DNA of 64,000 bases from Streptomyces hygroscopicus subsp. hygroscopicus (GTDB lineage: Bacteria > Actinomycetota > Actinomycetes > Streptomycetales > Streptomycetaceae): positions 1 through 64,000 of the forward strand of contig NZ_BSSM01000011.1 in NCBI RefSeq assembly GCF_030269125.1, in the 5' to 3' direction. The notes below the pieces were generated by a model, which was given only the letters and a program-made list of their open reading frames with translations, was not told the origin of the DNA and did not search any database. Positions 8,892 to 18,260 of this stretch are shown here, piece after piece (the first letter of the stretch is position 1; each line of letters begins with the position of its first letter). The translations under genes were made by a program, and so were the position numbers.

Positions 8892-10679
8892 ATGTCCACG
8901 ACACCCGCCACCCCCAGGAACCGATCCGCCGTACGCAGCCTGATGCGGCTGTGGCCGTACGTGCGGCCCGTGCGCGCCCGGCTGTTCACCGCGGCCCTCG
9001 TCGCGGTCGTCGCCTCGTGCACGGGGCTGGTGATCCCGCTCGTCCTGAAGTGGATCGTGGACGGACCGGTCGCCGACCGGGACCCGGCCGGGGTGTGGCT
9101 CGGGGCGCTGTATCTGCTGCTGCTCGGGATCGCCGAGGCGGTGCTGTTCGGCGTACGACGCTGGCTCGTGGCCCGGCCGCTGTCGCATGTCGAGGCGGAG
9201 ATGCGGGCCGATCTGTACCGGCATCTGCAACGGCTGCCCGTCGCCTTCCACGACCGCTGGGCGTCCGGGCAGTTGCTCTCGCGCGGCACCACGGATCTGA
9301 TGCTGCTGCGCATGTTCCTCGCCTTTCCGCTGACCTTCCTCCTGGTCAACGGCGTCACGATCCTCGTCGGCGTGGTCATCATGCTCGTCCAGGACTGGAC
9401 GCTCGGACTCGTCGTGCTCGTGCCCGCCGTGCCCGTGCTGTGGACGTGCGTGGTCTTCGAGGGGCGGTACGCGCGGGTCGCGCGGCGGGCCCAGGACCAG
9501 GTGGGGGACCTGACGACGCTGGTCGAGGAGAGCGTGCTCGGCATCCGCATCATCAAGGGGTTCGGGCGGCATCGGAGCCAGGCGCGGGCGTTCGGCGCCC
9601 TGTCCGCGCGGTTGCGCGGGACCGAGTTGCACAAGGCGCGGCTGCTGGCCACGATCTGGGGGGTCATCGTCACGCTGCCGGAGGCGGCGATCGGGGCGGC
9701 GCTGGTGCTCGGGGTGGTGCAGGTCGCCGACCGGGATCTCTCGGCGGGGACGCTGGTGGCCTTCCTCAGTACGGCGCTGGCGTTGCGGTGGCCGGTCGAG
9801 TCCATCGGCTTCCTCCTGGCCATGAGCCAGGAGGCGGCCACGGCCACCGAGCGGTACTTCGAGGCGATGGACGAGGCGCCCGAGGACGCGGCCGCGGCAC
9901 CGCCCCGCGAGCGCGGGCAGGCGGACCCGGCCACCGACGCCGGACTCCGCTTCGAGGGCGTCCGGTTCCGCTACCCCGACGCCGACCCCGGCTCCCCGCC
10001 CCTCCTCGACCGCGTCGACCTCCACATCCGCCCCGGCGAGTCCATGGCCCTCGTCGGCGCCACCGGCAGCGGCAAGACCACGCTGACCGCCCTCGTCCCG
10101 CGCCTCCACGAGGTCACCTCGGGCCGCATCACCCTGAACGGCGTCGACATCACCGCGATGCCCCGCGAGGAACTGCGCGAGAAGGTCGCCGTCGCCTTCG
10201 AGGAACCCACTCTCTTCTCCACGACCGTCGGGGAGAACGTCCTCATGGGCGCGCCGGACGGCACCGGCCGGGCCGAGCTCGACCGCGCCCTCTCCATCGC
10301 GCAGGCCGACTTCGCGCACGCCCTCCCCGAGGGCACCGCGACCCGCGTCGGCGAGCAGGGCCTCAGCCTCTCCGGCGGCCAGCGGCAGCGGCTCGCGCTG
10401 GCGCGGGCCGTCGTGGGCCGGCCGGAGTTCCTGGTGCTCGACGACCCGCTGTCCGCACTGGACGTGCACACGGAGGCCGCCGTGGAGGCCGCGCTGCGCC
10501 GGGTGCTCGCGGACACCACCGCGCTGATCGTGGCCCACCGGCCGTCCACCGTCCTGCTCGCCGACCGGGTGGCGCTGCTGTCCGGGGGCCGGATCGCGGC
10601 CGTGGGCACGCACCAGGAGCTGCTGCGCACCAACGCCGAGTACGCGCACCTCATGTCCGGCGAGGAGGACTCCCGTTGA
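8892..10679 (+). CDS. ABC exporter half-transporter, degenerate catalytic site (subunit 1)
   Basis: This 595-residue protein has an N-terminal six-helix type-I exporter membrane domain (about 20-330) and a C-terminal ATPase. Walker A is GATGSGKT (residues 389-396) and the signature is LSGGQRQR. Walker B is FLVLDDPLSALD, with Asp at residue 518 where the catalytic Glu normally sits. That substitution marks the degenerate half of heterodimeric exporters, whose partner supplies the working site. The next gene overlaps it by four bases and has the canonical Glu, so the two very likely form one heterodimer. Substrate cannot be told. ATG 8892 has no clear ribosome site. Confidence 0.9.
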   Translation: MSTTPATPRNRSAVRSLMRLWPYVRPVRARLFTAALVAVVASCTGLVIPLVLKWIVDGPVADRDPAGVWLGALYLLLLGIAEAVLFGVRRWLVARPLSHVEAEMRADLYRHLQRLPVAFHDRWASGQLLSRGTTDLMLLRMFLAFPLTFLLVNGVTILVGVVIMLVQDWTLGLVVLVPAVPVLWTCVVFEGRYARVARRAQDQVGDLTTLVEESVLGIRIIKGFGRHRSQARAFGALSARLRGTELHKARLLATIWGVIVTLPEAAIGAALVLGVVQVADRDLSAGTLVAFLSTALALRWPVESIGFLLAMSQEAATATERYFEAMDEAPEDAAAAPPRERGQADPATDAGLRFEGVRFRYPDADPGSPPLLDRVDLHIRPGESMALVGATGSGKTTLTALVPRLHEVTSGRITLNGVDITAMPREELREKVAVAFEEPTLFSTTVGENVLMGAPDGTGRAELDRALSIAQADFAHALPEGTATRVGEQGLSLSGGQRQRLALARAVVGRPEFLVLDDPLSALDVHTEAAVEAALRRVLADTTALIVAHRPSTVLLADRVALLSGGRIAAVGTHQELLRTNAEYAHLMSGEEDSR

Positions 10680-12490
10680 CCGCCCCGAGCCCGAGCCCCG
10701 ACAACCCGTTCGACCGGGACGTCCTGCCCTCCCCGCCCGGCGCCACCGCCGCCCTGCTGCGCTCGCTGCTCGCGCCGATGAAGGCCCGCGCCGTCCTCAC
10801 CACCACCCTGCTGCTGCTCCAGCAGGCGGCCGCGCAGGCGGGCCCGCTCCTGGTGGCGTACGCCATCGACCGTGCCGTACCGGCGTTCCGGGAGGACCGG
10901 TTCGGGCCGCTGATCGCGGTGGGCGTCGGCTATCTGCTGTGCGCGCTGCTCTCCGGGGGGCTCCAGGTCGCGTTCGTCCGGACGTCCGCCCGGGTCAGCC
11001 AGGACGTGCTGCTGGACCTGCGCGGGCGGATCTTCCGGCACGCGCAGGCGCTGAGCATCGACTTCCACGAGCGCTACACGTCCGGGCGGCTGATCTCCCG
11101 CTCCACCACCGACGTCGAGTCGCTGCGCGAACTCCTGGAGGACGGACTCCAGGAACTGGTGACGGTCGTCCTGTCGTTCCTCTACATCTCGGCCCTGCTG
11201 CTGTGGCTGGACCTCGGGCTCGGCGCGGTGGCGGTGGCCTCCTTCGTGCCGCTGTACTTCCTGATCCGGCTCTACCAGCGGCGCGCGGGACGGGTGTTCC
11301 GGGCGCGGTCCACGGCCATCGCGGCGGTGATCGTGAAGTTCGTGGAGACGATGAACGGCATCCGCCCGGTGCGCGCCTTTCGCCGGGAGGCGGCCAACGA
11401 CGCCGCGTTCGCGGAGCTGAACCGCGCCCATGAGCGGACCAACGGGGACTCGCTGCTGGAGATGGCCCGCTATGTGGTCGGCTCCCGGCTCGTCGCCAAC
11501 ACGGCGGTCGCGGGCATCGTGCTCTGGGGCGCCTACCGGGTCGCGTCCGGCTCGCTGGAACTGGGTGTGCTGGCGGCGGCGGTGCTGTACCTGCGCCGCC
11601 TGTACGACCCGATCGACCGGCTCGGGATGTTCCTGAACTCCTACCAGTCGGCCGCCGCCTCCCTGGAGAAGATCGCCGGACTGCTCGCCCAGACGCCGTC
11701 CGTGCCCGAGCCGGACCAGCCGCGCGAACTGCCGCCGTCCACCGGCGCGTTCCCGGGCCGGGCGGTGACCTTCGACGGGGTCCGCTTCGCCTACCGCACC
11801 GGCGGCGAGGTGCTGCCCCGCTTCGACCTGACCCTTCCGGCCGGGCAGACCGTGGCCGTCGTCGGCGCCACCGGCGCGGGCAAGTCCACGCTGGCCAAGC
11901 TGCTCGCCCGCTTCTACGACCCCACCGACGGGCGCGTGCTGCTCGACGGGGTGGACCTGCGCGACCTGTCCACGGCCGAACTGCGGCGCGGGGTGGTGAT
12001 GGTGACGCAGGAGGCGTTCCTGTTCTCCGGCACCGTCGCGGACAACATCGCGATCGGCCGCCCGGACGCCTCCCGGGAGGAGATCGAGCGGGCCGCGAAG
12101 GTGATCGGCGCCCACGAGTTCATCAGCACCCTGCCCGACGGCTACGACACCGACGTGCGCAAGCGCGGCGGCCGCATCTCCGCGGGCCAGCGCCAACTGG
12201 TCGCCTTCGCCCGCGCGTTGCTCGCCGACCCGGCCGTCCTCATCCTGGACGAGGCCACCAGCTCCCTCGACGTCCCCGGCGAACGGGCCGTCCAGCGCGC
12301 CATGTCCACCGTCCTGCGCGGCCGCACCGCCGTGGTCATCGCCCACCGCCTGTCCACCGTGGAGATCGCCGACCGCGTCCTGGTGATGGCCGACGGCCGC
12401 ATCGTCGAGGACGGCCGGCCCGCCGAACTCATCGCCGGTGCGGGCAGGTTCGCCGACCTGCACCAGGCGTGGCAGGACAGCCTGGCCTGA
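10676..12490 (+). CDS. ABC exporter half-transporter, canonical catalytic site (subunit 2)
   Basis: The 604-residue partner of the preceding gene carries a membrane domain (about 30-330) and an ATPase with Walker A GATGAGKS (397-404) and signature ISAGQRQ. Walker B is VLILDEATSSLD, with catalytic Glu 526. The start is TTG at 10676 inside the upstream stop (TTGA overlap), with GAGGAGG ten bases before it; this implies translational coupling and equal expression. No other start fits: the open frame continues upstream only through the other gene. The signature is SAGQ rather than SGGQ, a common variant. Likely a heterodimeric lipid or drug exporter; the substrate is unknown. Confidence 0.9.
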   Translation: MTAPSPSPDNPFDRDVLPSPPGATAALLRSLLAPMKARAVLTTTLLLLQQAAAQAGPLLVAYAIDRAVPAFREDRFGPLIAVGVGYLLCALLSGGLQVAFVRTSARVSQDVLLDLRGRIFRHAQALSIDFHERYTSGRLISRSTTDVESLRELLEDGLQELVTVVLSFLYISALLLWLDLGLGAVAVASFVPLYFLIRLYQRRAGRVFRARSTAIAAVIVKFVETMNGIRPVRAFRREAANDAAFAELNRAHERTNGDSLLEMARYVVGSRLVANTAVAGIVLWGAYRVASGSLELGVLAAAVLYLRRLYDPIDRLGMFLNSYQSAAASLEKIAGLLAQTPSVPEPDQPRELPPSTGAFPGRAVTFDGVRFAYRTGGEVLPRFDLTLPAGQTVAVVGATGAGKSTLAKLLARFYDPTDGRVLLDGVDLRDLSTAELRRGVVMVTQEAFLFSGTVADNIAIGRPDASREEIERAAKVIGAHEFISTLPDGYDTDVRKRGGRISAGQRQLVAFARALLADPAVLILDEATSSLDVPGERAVQRAMSTVLRGRTAVVIAHRLSTVEIADRVLVMADGRIVEDGRPAELIAGAGRFADLHQAWQDSLA

Positions 12491-12504
12491 GGGAGGGACC
12501 CACC

Positions 12505-13062
12505 GTGACCTGGCCGGCCGCCGCCCCCACCGGCACCTCGCGCCTTCGCCTCGAACCCCTGCGGGTCGCGCACGCGGCGGAGGCGGTCCGCCTGTTCGAC
12601 GACGTACGACTGCACACGTGGACCGGCGGCGCGCCCGCCACCCCGGAGGAACTCGAGGCCCGGTACCGGCGCCAGTCGGCCGGGCACTCCCCGGACGGCC
12701 GGCAGGGCTGGCTGAACTGGATGCTGCGGCGGCTGACGGACGGACGGCTCGTCGGCACCGTCCAGGCCACCCTCTCCCACCCGGACGCGGACGACGAACC
12801 GGGCGTGACCGAGGCCGCGCTCGCCTGGGTGATCGGCGTCGAGCACCAGGGCGAGGGCTACGGACGCGAGGGCGCGCTCGCCATGGCCGACTGGCTGCGC
12901 GACCACGGGGTGGACCGGTTCACCGCGCACATCCACCCCGGACACGAGGCGTCCATGGCCATCGCGAGGGCGCTCGGCCTGCGGGCCACGGACCGGATCG
13001 CCGACGGCGAGGTGCTGTGGCGGGGGCCCGGTCACGGCACGCCCAACTCGAAGAGGGCGTAG
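12505..13062 (+). CDS. GNAT family N-acetyltransferase (RimJ-like)
   Basis: The 185-residue product begins TSRLRLEPLRVAHA, the usual opening of the Acetyltransf_3 branch. It has an acetyl-CoA site around VIGVEHQGEGYGREGA and a last-strand region HIHPGHEASMAIARALGL. The substrate cannot be told from sequence. GTG 12505 is chosen because GGGAGGGA lies just upstream and the longer frame from 12469 overlaps the ABC gene. It follows the exporter by 14 bases, so it is probably the third gene of that operon; modification of a drug together with its export is one possibility, and that is inference. Confidence 0.85.
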   Translation: MTWPAAAPTGTSRLRLEPLRVAHAAEAVRLFDDVRLHTWTGGAPATPEELEARYRRQSAGHSPDGRQGWLNWMLRRLTDGRLVGTVQATLSHPDADDEPGVTEAALAWVIGVEHQGEGYGREGALAMADWLRDHGVDRFTAHIHPGHEASMAIARALGLRATDRIADGEVLWRGPGHGTPNSKRA

Positions 13063-13249
13063 CCCGCGTAGGAGCCGGAGGCGAGTGATCGGGGTGCGTG
13101 CACTCGATTCACTGCCGCACTCCGGACTCGACTCGCCGAACGTCCAGCAGTTGCGTGTATCCAGCCTGACCATCATGCGCTCGGTTACTTCCCGTGCTGG
13201 CAGCAGCGGTCACCAGTATTTATCGCAGCGACTCGACGACCGTTGTCTG

Positions 13250-13747
13250 CTATACCCACGACCATTTCTGATCTTTATTGCCGTTGCAGCTCCACTGGAT
13301 TGCGGTCGACCCCTTGCCGAAGCTTCCGTACCCGGCAAGGCACATTTTTGAATTCCGGTTGATAATCTCGGCTCCGTTACCCGACTTCCAGTACCACTTC
13401 TGGTCGGGATTTCCATTGCAATCCCACACCGAGATGTCTGCACCCCGTGACTTCGAGCCGCCATAGACGCCCAGGCACTGGCCGTTGCGGTTGATTATCT
13501 GGTAGAAGCTCCCGCGGGCATCCTTGCCGATGTAGTTGAAGCTCCAGATTTGATCACGGTTGCCATTGCAAGACCACATGTACCCAACTGTGCGGTCAGC
13601 GCCGGTAAGGCTTCCCAGGCAATAGCCGTAACCGCTTTTCAGGCTATGACCGCCCGCCGCCGATGCCGTCGGCGCCAGCCCGACGACCGTCATTACTGCG
13701 GCCGATATGGCGCCCGCCACGGTCGCCGTGCGCGCAAACTTGTTCAT
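13250..13747 (-). CDS. Secreted ricin-type beta-trefoil lectin protein
   Basis: This 165-residue protein has a signal peptide (about 1-30, ending PTASAAG) followed by a single ricin B-like beta-trefoil. The three QxW repeats are plain: DQIWSF, DQKWYW and DQKWSW, each with a preceding Cys-containing strand. No catalytic domain is attached, so it is a stand-alone carbohydrate-binding or otherwise adhesive extracellular protein. ATG 13747 has GGAGGG upstream. Codon use is unlike its neighbours, with many A/T-ending codons (gat, att, aat, gga), and the flanking DNA is also less GC-rich, which suggests acquisition by transfer. Confidence 0.9.
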   Translation of the reverse strand: MNKFARTATVAGAISAAVMTVVGLAPTASAAGGHSLKSGYGYCLGSLTGADRTVGYMWSCNGNRDQIWSFNYIGKDARGSFYQIINRNGQCLGVYGGSKSRGADISVWDCNGNPDQKWYWKSGNGAEIINRNSKMCLAGYGSFGKGSTAIQWSCNGNKDQKWSWV

Positions 13748-14364
13748 ATTTAAACCCTCCAGGAACTATCGATGAGTGCATTCGCGACCGGGGCATATGG
13801 CTGAGCCGCCTAAGGGTCATCCTTGGCCCGCCTGTCCGGCGATTCGGTATGCCGAAAACCTCGGCCGCACTCTCAATCGCGGACCTTCGCATCGTCGCAT
13901 GTGCTGCCCGATATCGAGAACATACACTACTGATCTTTTGACGCCGCGTCAGGCCGTCGTGCATGCTCGGCGTGACGGAACTCAAACCTTGCGGTGAATG
14001 GCTGATTTCAGCTGTGGAGGCGCATGCGCACGAAGTGTCGGCCGCGGGGCCTTGACGGTGAACCAGCTCGACTGCTGGGGTTGTCGCTTACTTGATTTGG
14101 GGCTCCGGTTGGGAAACCTTGCACCTGCCTCGAGGGAGGCGGGGCTGCTTTTGCAGCCCGTTTCGGCGTCTTGCGGGGACTGGTGGAGTGCAACCGCGGA
14201 GATCTTGTCGCATGGCGTCGCGGCAAAGTTCCGGCACGACATGCGCCTGCTCCATTCGTACGGTCCCCGCTTCGCGTCGGCGTTCTCCGGAGGGAGAGAG
14301 TCCCTGGACCCCCTCGCGCGCTGCACCCCGCGGGCGTGATCCGCGTCACGCGTGGCGCGCGGGT
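13748..14364. other. Gene-free, less GC-rich intergenic stretch
   Basis: In these 617 bases I see no gene I can support. The part next to the lectin gene holds its promoter. Bases 13760-14000 are visibly poorer in GC than the rest of the window, and small open frames in them resemble nothing known. No att-like repeat, integrase remnant or tRNA was found. Confidence 0.4.
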
Positions 14365-16596
14365 TCAGACGACCCGCAGCAGCAGCACCGCCCGCCCCGG
14401 CACCACGAGTTCCGTGCCCGCCGGACGCACCGTGCCCGGCGCCGCCGACTGGTCCTCGCGGGAGGTGTCCACCACCACCTCGTACCGCTCGGCCCACGGC
14501 GGACCCGGCAGCACGAAGGCGGTCGGGGACCCGCCCGCGTGCAGCAGGGCGAGGAAGCTGTCGTCCACCACCCGCGCGCCCCGCTCGTCGCGGCCCGGGA
14601 TGTCCCGCCCGGAGAGGAACATGCCGAGGGTGGCCGCGGGGGCGTACCAGTCGCCCTCGGTCATCTCCGCGCCCCGCGCCGTGAACCACGCGAGGTCCCG
14701 CAGCCCGTCCGCGGTCTGCGCCCGGCCGGAGAAGAAGGCGCGCCGACGCAGCACGGGATGGCGGTGGCGCAGCGCGATCAGCCGCGAGGTCAGTTCGAAC
14801 AGCGCCCGCCAGCCCGGCTCTTCGAGCAGCGACCAGTCCAGCCAGCCGATCTCGTTGTCCTGGCAGTACGCGTTGTTGTTGCCGCCCTGGGTGCGCCCGA
14901 ACTCGTCGCCGGCCACCAGCATGGGCACGCCCGTGGACAGCAGCAGCGTGGTGAGCAGATTGCGCAACTGGCGGCGGCGCAGCGCCCGGACGCCCTCGTC
15001 CGCCGTCTCGCCCTCCGCGCCGCAGTTCCAGGACCGGTTGTCGTCGGCGCCGTCCCGGTTGTCCTCACCGTTCGCCTCGTTGTGCTTGCGCTCGTACGAC
15101 ACCAGGTCGCGCAGCGTGAAACCGTCGTGCGCGGTGACGAAGTTGACCGAGGCGTACGGGCGCCGGCCGCCCCAGGCGTACAGGTCGCTGGAGCCGGACA
15201 GCCGGTAGCCCATCTCGCGCACATCGGGCAGCGCGTGGCGCCAGAAGTCCCGGACGGCGTCGCGGTAGCGGTCGTTCCACTCCGCCCACAACGGCGGGAA
15301 GGCGCCCACCTGGTAGCCGCCGGAGCCGATGTCCCAGGGCTCGGCGATGAGTTTGACCCGGCGCAGCACCGGGTCCTGGGCGATCACCGCGAGGAACGGG
15401 GACAGCATGTCCACGTCGTGCATCGAGCGGGCGAGTGCCGCCGCCAGGTCGAAGCGGAAGCCGTCCACGCCCATCTCGGTCACCCAGTAGCGCAGCGAGT
15501 CGGTGATCAGCCGCAGCACCTGGGGCCGGACCACGTGCAGGGTGTTGCCGCAGCCGGTGTAGTCGGCGTAGCGGCGGGCGTCGTCCTGGAGCCGGTAGTA
15601 GGCGCGGTTGTCGATGCCCTTGAGGGAAAGGGTCGGCCCCAGTTCACCCGCCTCCGCCGTGTGGTTGTAGACCACGTCGAGGATCACCTCGATGCCGGCG
15701 GCGTGCAGCGCGCGCACCATCCGCTTGAACTCGCCGACCTGCTGTCCCGCCGTACCGGAGGCGGCATAGGCGGCGTGCGGGGCGAAGTAGCCGATGGAGT
15801 TGTAGCCCCAGTGGTTGCGCAGCCCCCGGCGCAGCAGATGGTCCTCGTGGGCGAACTGGTGGACGGGCAGCAGCTCCACGGCCGTCACGCCCAGACTCAC
15901 CAGGTGGTCGACGGCGGCCGGGTGGGCGAGACCGGCGTACGTCCCGCGCAGCGGCCCGGGTATCGCGGGGTGCAGCTTGGTGAAACCGCGCACGTGCAGC
16001 TCGTAGATGACCGAGTCCGCCCAGGGCGTCTTGGGGCGGCGGTCGTCGGACCAGTCGTCGTCATCGTGGACGACGACACCCTTCGGGACGTACGGCGCCG
16101 AGTCCCGCTCGTCGCGCACCGTGTCGGCGACGTGCTGCTCCGGCCAGTCGCGCACATGGCCGTACACCTCGGCCGGCAGGGTGAACTCGCCGTCCACGGC
16201 GCGCGCGTACGGGTCGAGGAGCAGCTTCGCCGGGTTCCAGCGGGCGCCGGTCCACGGGTCCCAGCGCCCGTCCACCCGGTAGCCGTACCGCTGGCCGGGC
16301 AGGACGCCCGGCACGAAGCCGTGCCAGATCTCGTGCGTCAGCTCGGTCAGCGGGACCCGTGTCTCCCCGCCGTCCGCGTCGAAGAGGCAGACCCGGACCG
16401 CCTCCGCCCCGGCCGCCCACAGCGCGAAGTTGGTGCCCGCCACCCCGTCGGGACCGACCCGGAAGCGGGCCCCCAGCGGCGTCGGGGCCCCCGGCCACGC
16501 GGCCGGGACGGGTACCGGGGCGCGTCGGGCGCCGTTCGTCGGGGGCACCGCGGCCCGCTGTCCGGCCGGTGCCCGCTGCTCGGCTGCGCTCGTCAC
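14365..16596 (-). CDS. glgX: Glycogen debranching enzyme GlgX
   Basis: GlgX hydrolyses alpha-1,6 branches of phosphorylase-limited glycogen in the cytoplasm, complementing GlgP. The 743-residue product has an N-terminal CBM48-like domain (PTPLGARFRVGPDGVAGTNF) and a GH13 barrel. Visible motifs are VVYNHTAE, the nucleophile region GVDGFRFDLA, the acid/base region LIAEPWDIG and TAHDGFTLRD. The debranching-specific GNNNAYCQDNEIGWLDW segment follows. GTG 16596 is taken because it precedes the conserved domain by a normal distance and has GAAGAGGGG upstream; the open frame continues to 17307 only as an overlap with the facing gene. It lies about 10 kb from glgE/glgP, an arrangement I remember from S. 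coelicolor. Confidence 0.94.
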   Translation of the reverse strand: MTSAAEQRAPAGQRAAVPPTNGARRAPVPVPAAWPGAPTPLGARFRVGPDGVAGTNFALWAAGAEAVRVCLFDADGGETRVPLTELTHEIWHGFVPGVLPGQRYGYRVDGRWDPWTGARWNPAKLLLDPYARAVDGEFTLPAEVYGHVRDWPEQHVADTVRDERDSAPYVPKGVVVHDDDDWSDDRRPKTPWADSVIYELHVRGFTKLHPAIPGPLRGTYAGLAHPAAVDHLVSLGVTAVELLPVHQFAHEDHLLRRGLRNHWGYNSIGYFAPHAAYAASGTAGQQVGEFKRMVRALHAAGIEVILDVVYNHTAEAGELGPTLSLKGIDNRAYYRLQDDARRYADYTGCGNTLHVVRPQVLRLITDSLRYWVTEMGVDGFRFDLAAALARSMHDVDMLSPFLAVIAQDPVLRRVKLIAEPWDIGSGGYQVGAFPPLWAEWNDRYRDAVRDFWRHALPDVREMGYRLSGSSDLYAWGGRRPYASVNFVTAHDGFTLRDLVSYERKHNEANGEDNRDGADDNRSWNCGAEGETADEGVRALRRRQLRNLLTTLLLSTGVPMLVAGDEFGRTQGGNNNAYCQDNEIGWLDWSLLEEPGWRALFELTSRLIALRHRHPVLRRRAFFSGRAQTADGLRDLAWFTARGAEMTEGDWYAPAATLGMFLSGRDIPGRDERGARVVDDSFLALLHAGGSPTAFVLPGPPWAERYEVVVDTSREDQSAAPGTVRPAGTELVVPGRAVLLLRVV

Positions 16597-16864
16597 CTGT
16601 CGGCCCCTCTTCCCGTGCCTCGGCCGGGAGCGGCGCAGCCCGCCGAGCCGGGCCGCCGGGCATGCCCTGAGGCACCCGGACGGACCCGGCGCGGCCCGCC
16701 GTACCGGGCCGCCGGCAGGTCCGGCCACCCGGTGCGGCCGCGCCCCTCGGCTCCGGTGCGGGCGCGGCGGTCGGCTCCCCGACGTGTCGTCCTTCCCACA
16801 GTTCTGCCCACCGCATGGCTCGCACTCACGTTTCCCCGGAGCGTGCCCGGTCGTTGGGTACCGC

Positions 16865-18088
16865 GTGAGGCACGTACAACGACGCGCACGGCGCGCGGGG
16901 GCCGCACTGGCCGCCGTACTGACATGGGCCGGACTGCTGGCCGGATGCACCGCGGGCGGCTCGGGCCCGCTGGGCCTGGGCGGCAGACCCGGCGGGACAC
17001 CGGCCCCTCGCGACGCGATCCGCGTCGCCCCCGACGACGGCAGCACGGCCGTCCGGCAGACCCAGCGGCTGCGGGTGCGGGTGCCCGACGGCCGCCTGGA
17101 GAAGGTGAAGGTCGTCAAGGAGCAGGACGCGCGGGCCACCCCGGTCCCCGGGCACCTCAGCGCGGACGGGCTGACCTGGCGGCCGGACGACGACAGACTG
17201 GCGCTCGCCGCCAGATACACCGTGGACGCGGTGGCGCTGGACTCGCGGGGCCGGCGCTCGGCCCGGCACGCCACCTTCACCACCCGCGTCCCCGACAAAC
17301 GGTTCATCGCCTACGCCACCCCCGAGAACCGCGCGGTCGTCGGCACCGGGGAGATCGTCTCCCTGGCCTTCAGCACGGACATCGTGAACAAGGCCGCCGT
17401 CGAACGGGCCGTGCGCGTCAGGGCGCGGCCCGCCGTGGAGATCCGCCCCCACTGGTTCGGCAAGAACCGGCTGGACTTCCGCCCGGAGAAATACTGGAAG
17501 CCCGGCACCAAGGTCACCGTCGACCTCGGGCTGCGCGACGTCGAGGCCGCCAAGGGCGTCTACGGGCTCCAGGACAAGAGCTTCTCCTTCACCATCGGGC
17601 GCAGCCAGACCTCCCTGGTCGACGTGGCGGCGCACACCATGGAGGTGCGGCGCGACGGGCGGCTGCTCGCCACCGTCCCGATCACCGCGGGCGCCCCCGA
17701 GAACCCCACCTACAACGGCAAGATGGTGGTGATGGAGATGCTGGAGGAGACCCGGATGAACGGTCAGACGGTCGGCTTCGGCGGCGAGTACGACATCCCC
17801 GACGTCCCGCACGCCATGCGGCTCACCGACTCCGGCACCTTCCTGCACGGCAACTACTGGGACCCGACCGCTCCCGGCGTGGCCAACGTCAGCCACGGGT
17901 GTGTGGGCCTCAGGGACGTCCAGGGCGGCAGCTCGGACACCCCCGCGGGGTGGTTCTTCGACCGCAGTCTGGTCGGTGACGTCGTGGAGATCGTCAACAG
18001 CCAGGACAAGACCGTCGACCCGGGCAACGGCTACGGCGGGTGGAACCTGTCCTGGCAGGCGTGGAAGGCGGGTTCCGCGGTGAGATGA
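16865..18088 (+). CDS. L,D-transpeptidase lipoprotein (first of tandem pair)
   Basis: This 407-residue exported protein forms 3-3 cross-links in peptidoglycan (family knowledge). It has a short basic start and a lipobox LLAGC (lipidated Cys 28). Two immunoglobulin-like domains follow (about 45-140 and 141-245, with HWFGKNRLDFRPEKYW). The C-terminal YkuD domain has the catalytic motif SHGCVGLRD, with Cys 346. The terminal segment GYGGWNLSWQAW is shared with the next gene. GTG 16865 gives the lipoprotein signal directly. It is divergent from glgX. Together with the 18261 gene it is a tandem duplication; the two share domain order and motifs throughout. Confidence 0.92.
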   Translation: MRHVQRRARRAGAALAAVLTWAGLLAGCTAGGSGPLGLGGRPGGTPAPRDAIRVAPDDGSTAVRQTQRLRVRVPDGRLEKVKVVKEQDARATPVPGHLSADGLTWRPDDDRLALAARYTVDAVALDSRGRRSARHATFTTRVPDKRFIAYATPENRAVVGTGEIVSLAFSTDIVNKAAVERAVRVRARPAVEIRPHWFGKNRLDFRPEKYWKPGTKVTVDLGLRDVEAAKGVYGLQDKSFSFTIGRSQTSLVDVAAHTMEVRRDGRLLATVPITAGAPENPTYNGKMVVMEMLEETRMNGQTVGFGGEYDIPDVPHAMRLTDSGTFLHGNYWDPTAPGVANVSHGCVGLRDVQGGSSDTPAGWFFDRSLVGDVVEIVNSQDKTVDPGNGYGGWNLSWQAWKAGSAVR

Positions 18089-18260
18089 CCACGGGGACGG
18101 CCACAAGGCGGCGCGCGCGGGGGAACGGTGCGGGTGACAGGCGGAAGTTGCGACGGAACAGTGACATTCGCCTGACACCCCGCTCAAAACCGGGCAGTTA
18201 ATATGCGCGCACCGATGTGGTGGGGAGCGGGCCGAGCAGGCCCGGCGAGGGGAGAACAAC

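Noticed and set aside
13663..13997. Small frames in the low-GC patch (for example 13663-13941 and 13776-13997)
   Set aside because: Overlapping frames with no ribosome site or recognisable family.
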